Program-made: the position numbers and the translations under genes
In this document: positions 63,266-64,000 of the stretch, one piece after another
Layout of the letters: every line of letters begins with the position of its first letter
Numbering within the stretch: the first letter of the stretch is position 1
Origin: Blastobasis lacticolella
Taxonomy: Eukaryota; Arthropoda; Insecta; Lepidoptera; Blastobasidae
Length of the DNA: 64,000 nucleotides
Direction of reading: 5' to 3'
Assembly (NCBI GenBank): GCA_905147135.1
Contig: LR990039.1
Span: forward strand, 34,903,708 to 34,967,707
Notes under the pieces: generated by a model
What the model saw: only the letters and a program-made list of their open reading frames with translations
Told to the model about the DNA's origin: nothing
Databases searched by the model: none

Positions 63266-63385
63266 TGCTGCCCATTTTCCAGAGTAAGGAGACTCTTGAT
63301 CTGTTGCCTCAAAACATTAGTCGCCTTGTACGACACCCATGAGTGTAAGGGGTTGGTGCTATTCTACTCTGCCGGACACCACACG
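63266..63385 (-). repeat. GAT-tailed repeat (family C), partial copy inside repeat G
   Basis: It shows gctgcccattttccagagta, cattagtcgccttgtacgac and gccggacaccacacggc. The GAT-tail half is missing. Confidence 0.75.
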
Positions 63386-63534
63386 GCAGCTTACTACTAA
63401 CATAATATGAGCTTATTATCATTGTTTTTATCTTGTAATTTGTAATAGACTGGGAACCGTAGGTTATTTTACGTCATCGAGTACAAAAAAAAACCACTTT
63501 GTAGTGATATAATAAAAACAATCGTCTTGGCGCT

Positions 63535-63612
63535 AATGTCCCGGTTGTGCTCTCGCACACGAGGGCCCGGGGTCCGCCTTGACCATGAACCAGGATGTGG
63601 CAGGCCTGACCT
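63535..63612 (-). mobile_element. SINE family A tail inside repeat G
   Basis: It shows gttgtgctctcgcacacgag and ggtccgccttgaccatgaac, matching the 3' tail of SINE A only. Confidence 0.75.
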
Positions 63613-64000
63613 GACATAGTGCCAACTTCAATAAATATTTCTTTTTACACTTCGTCCAACCTTTAACAGTTGTGTTTATATTAATAAACATGTTATTTTT
63701 AGGTTTAGTATTAGTTGGCTGCATGAAATCACTGCCACCATCATACAGATTATAAAAAGATTACCAAAATTGTAGGAGCGCCATCTATTGATGCTTTCTG
63801 AAACCAACTATCAATACCTATTGGAAAACTCCTCATTGCTCTGCTACACCGTGTGGCACAATGCTTAAATACAGAGTTTATAACAACGATTGCATTGAGT
63901 ATCTGTATCAGGCGGGATCGGGGGCGGCGCGCGGGCGGGGGCGGGGCAGGCGGCTCCGATGTAATCTTATCGCGTTCGAGGCTTTGTACTGTACTGTTTT

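Larger units (their letters stand above)
63182..63840. repeat. Repeat family G, copy split by other repeats
   Basis: 63182-63265 and 63613-63840 together match 10067-10425 (lacking a short part near its start). The break falls after gaggttgtaat. The roughly 345-bp insert consists of a family C fragment and a SINE A tail with AT-rich DNA between. Confidence 0.8.
60052..64000 (-). other. Dys intron (incomplete), 5' side of window
   Basis: 60052-61900 is CpG-rich with an 11-bp tandem repeat. 61960-63090 is a LINE remnant and 63180-63840 a compound repeat. 63890-63960 is GC-rich. No upstream dystrophin exon is visible, so the next one lies beyond 64000. Confidence 0.75.

Overview
The window comes from an animal genome, almost certainly a moth or butterfly (Lepidoptera). 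The grounds are small exons in long introns, several tRNA-derived SINE families, RTE-type LINE tails of the kind common in Lepidoptera, mariner/Tc1-type debris and short inverted-repeat elements. I cannot name the species.

One protein-coding gene is recognisable. It lies on the minus strand and is the insect dystrophin orthologue (Dys). Thirteen consecutive internal exons are readable between 60051 and 2129. All thirteen have usable GT/AG sites and phases that match at every junction, and together they give 1992 nt (664 codons). In transcript order they encode the end of one rod spectrin repeat and two further repeats (60051 to 9529), hinge and WW domain (9687-8904), the EF-hand-like region (8904 to 4406), a charged insect-type insertion followed by the start of the ZZ domain (4538-3798), and the rest of the ZZ zinc finger (2240-2129). 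The N-terminal actin-binding and upstream rod exons lie beyond 64000. The C-terminal syntrophin/dystrobrevin-binding exons lie beyond position 1.

The largest intron (11504-44444, about 33 kb) holds what looks like an internal first exon on the same strand (ATG at 23679, donor after 23545). It encodes 45 residues, has an in-frame stop upstream, and joins in phase to the exon at 11503. This would make a short dystrophin lacking most of the rod, comparable to Dp116/Dp117-type products. I regard it as the most interesting biological feature here.

The rest is intron. Transposon-dense stretches (1-6 kb, 10 kb, 33-39 kb, 44.7-45.5 kb, 49-52.5 kb, 62-63.9 kb) alternate with CpG-rich, transposon-poor stretches (about 11.7-33 kb, 39.7-41.3 kb, 45.6-48.4 kb, 54.2-61.6 kb). 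The latter contain diverged tandem duplications and TAATTA-rich tracts and look like candidate intronic regulatory DNA. Two short inverted-repeat elements have inserted inside SINEs of one family (44.7 kb and 50.2 kb). A near-perfect hairpin of pre-miRNA size lies at 6222-6290. I found no nested protein-coding gene, no functional tRNA and no CRISPR array. Nearly all other open frames are chance frames in CpG-rich DNA.
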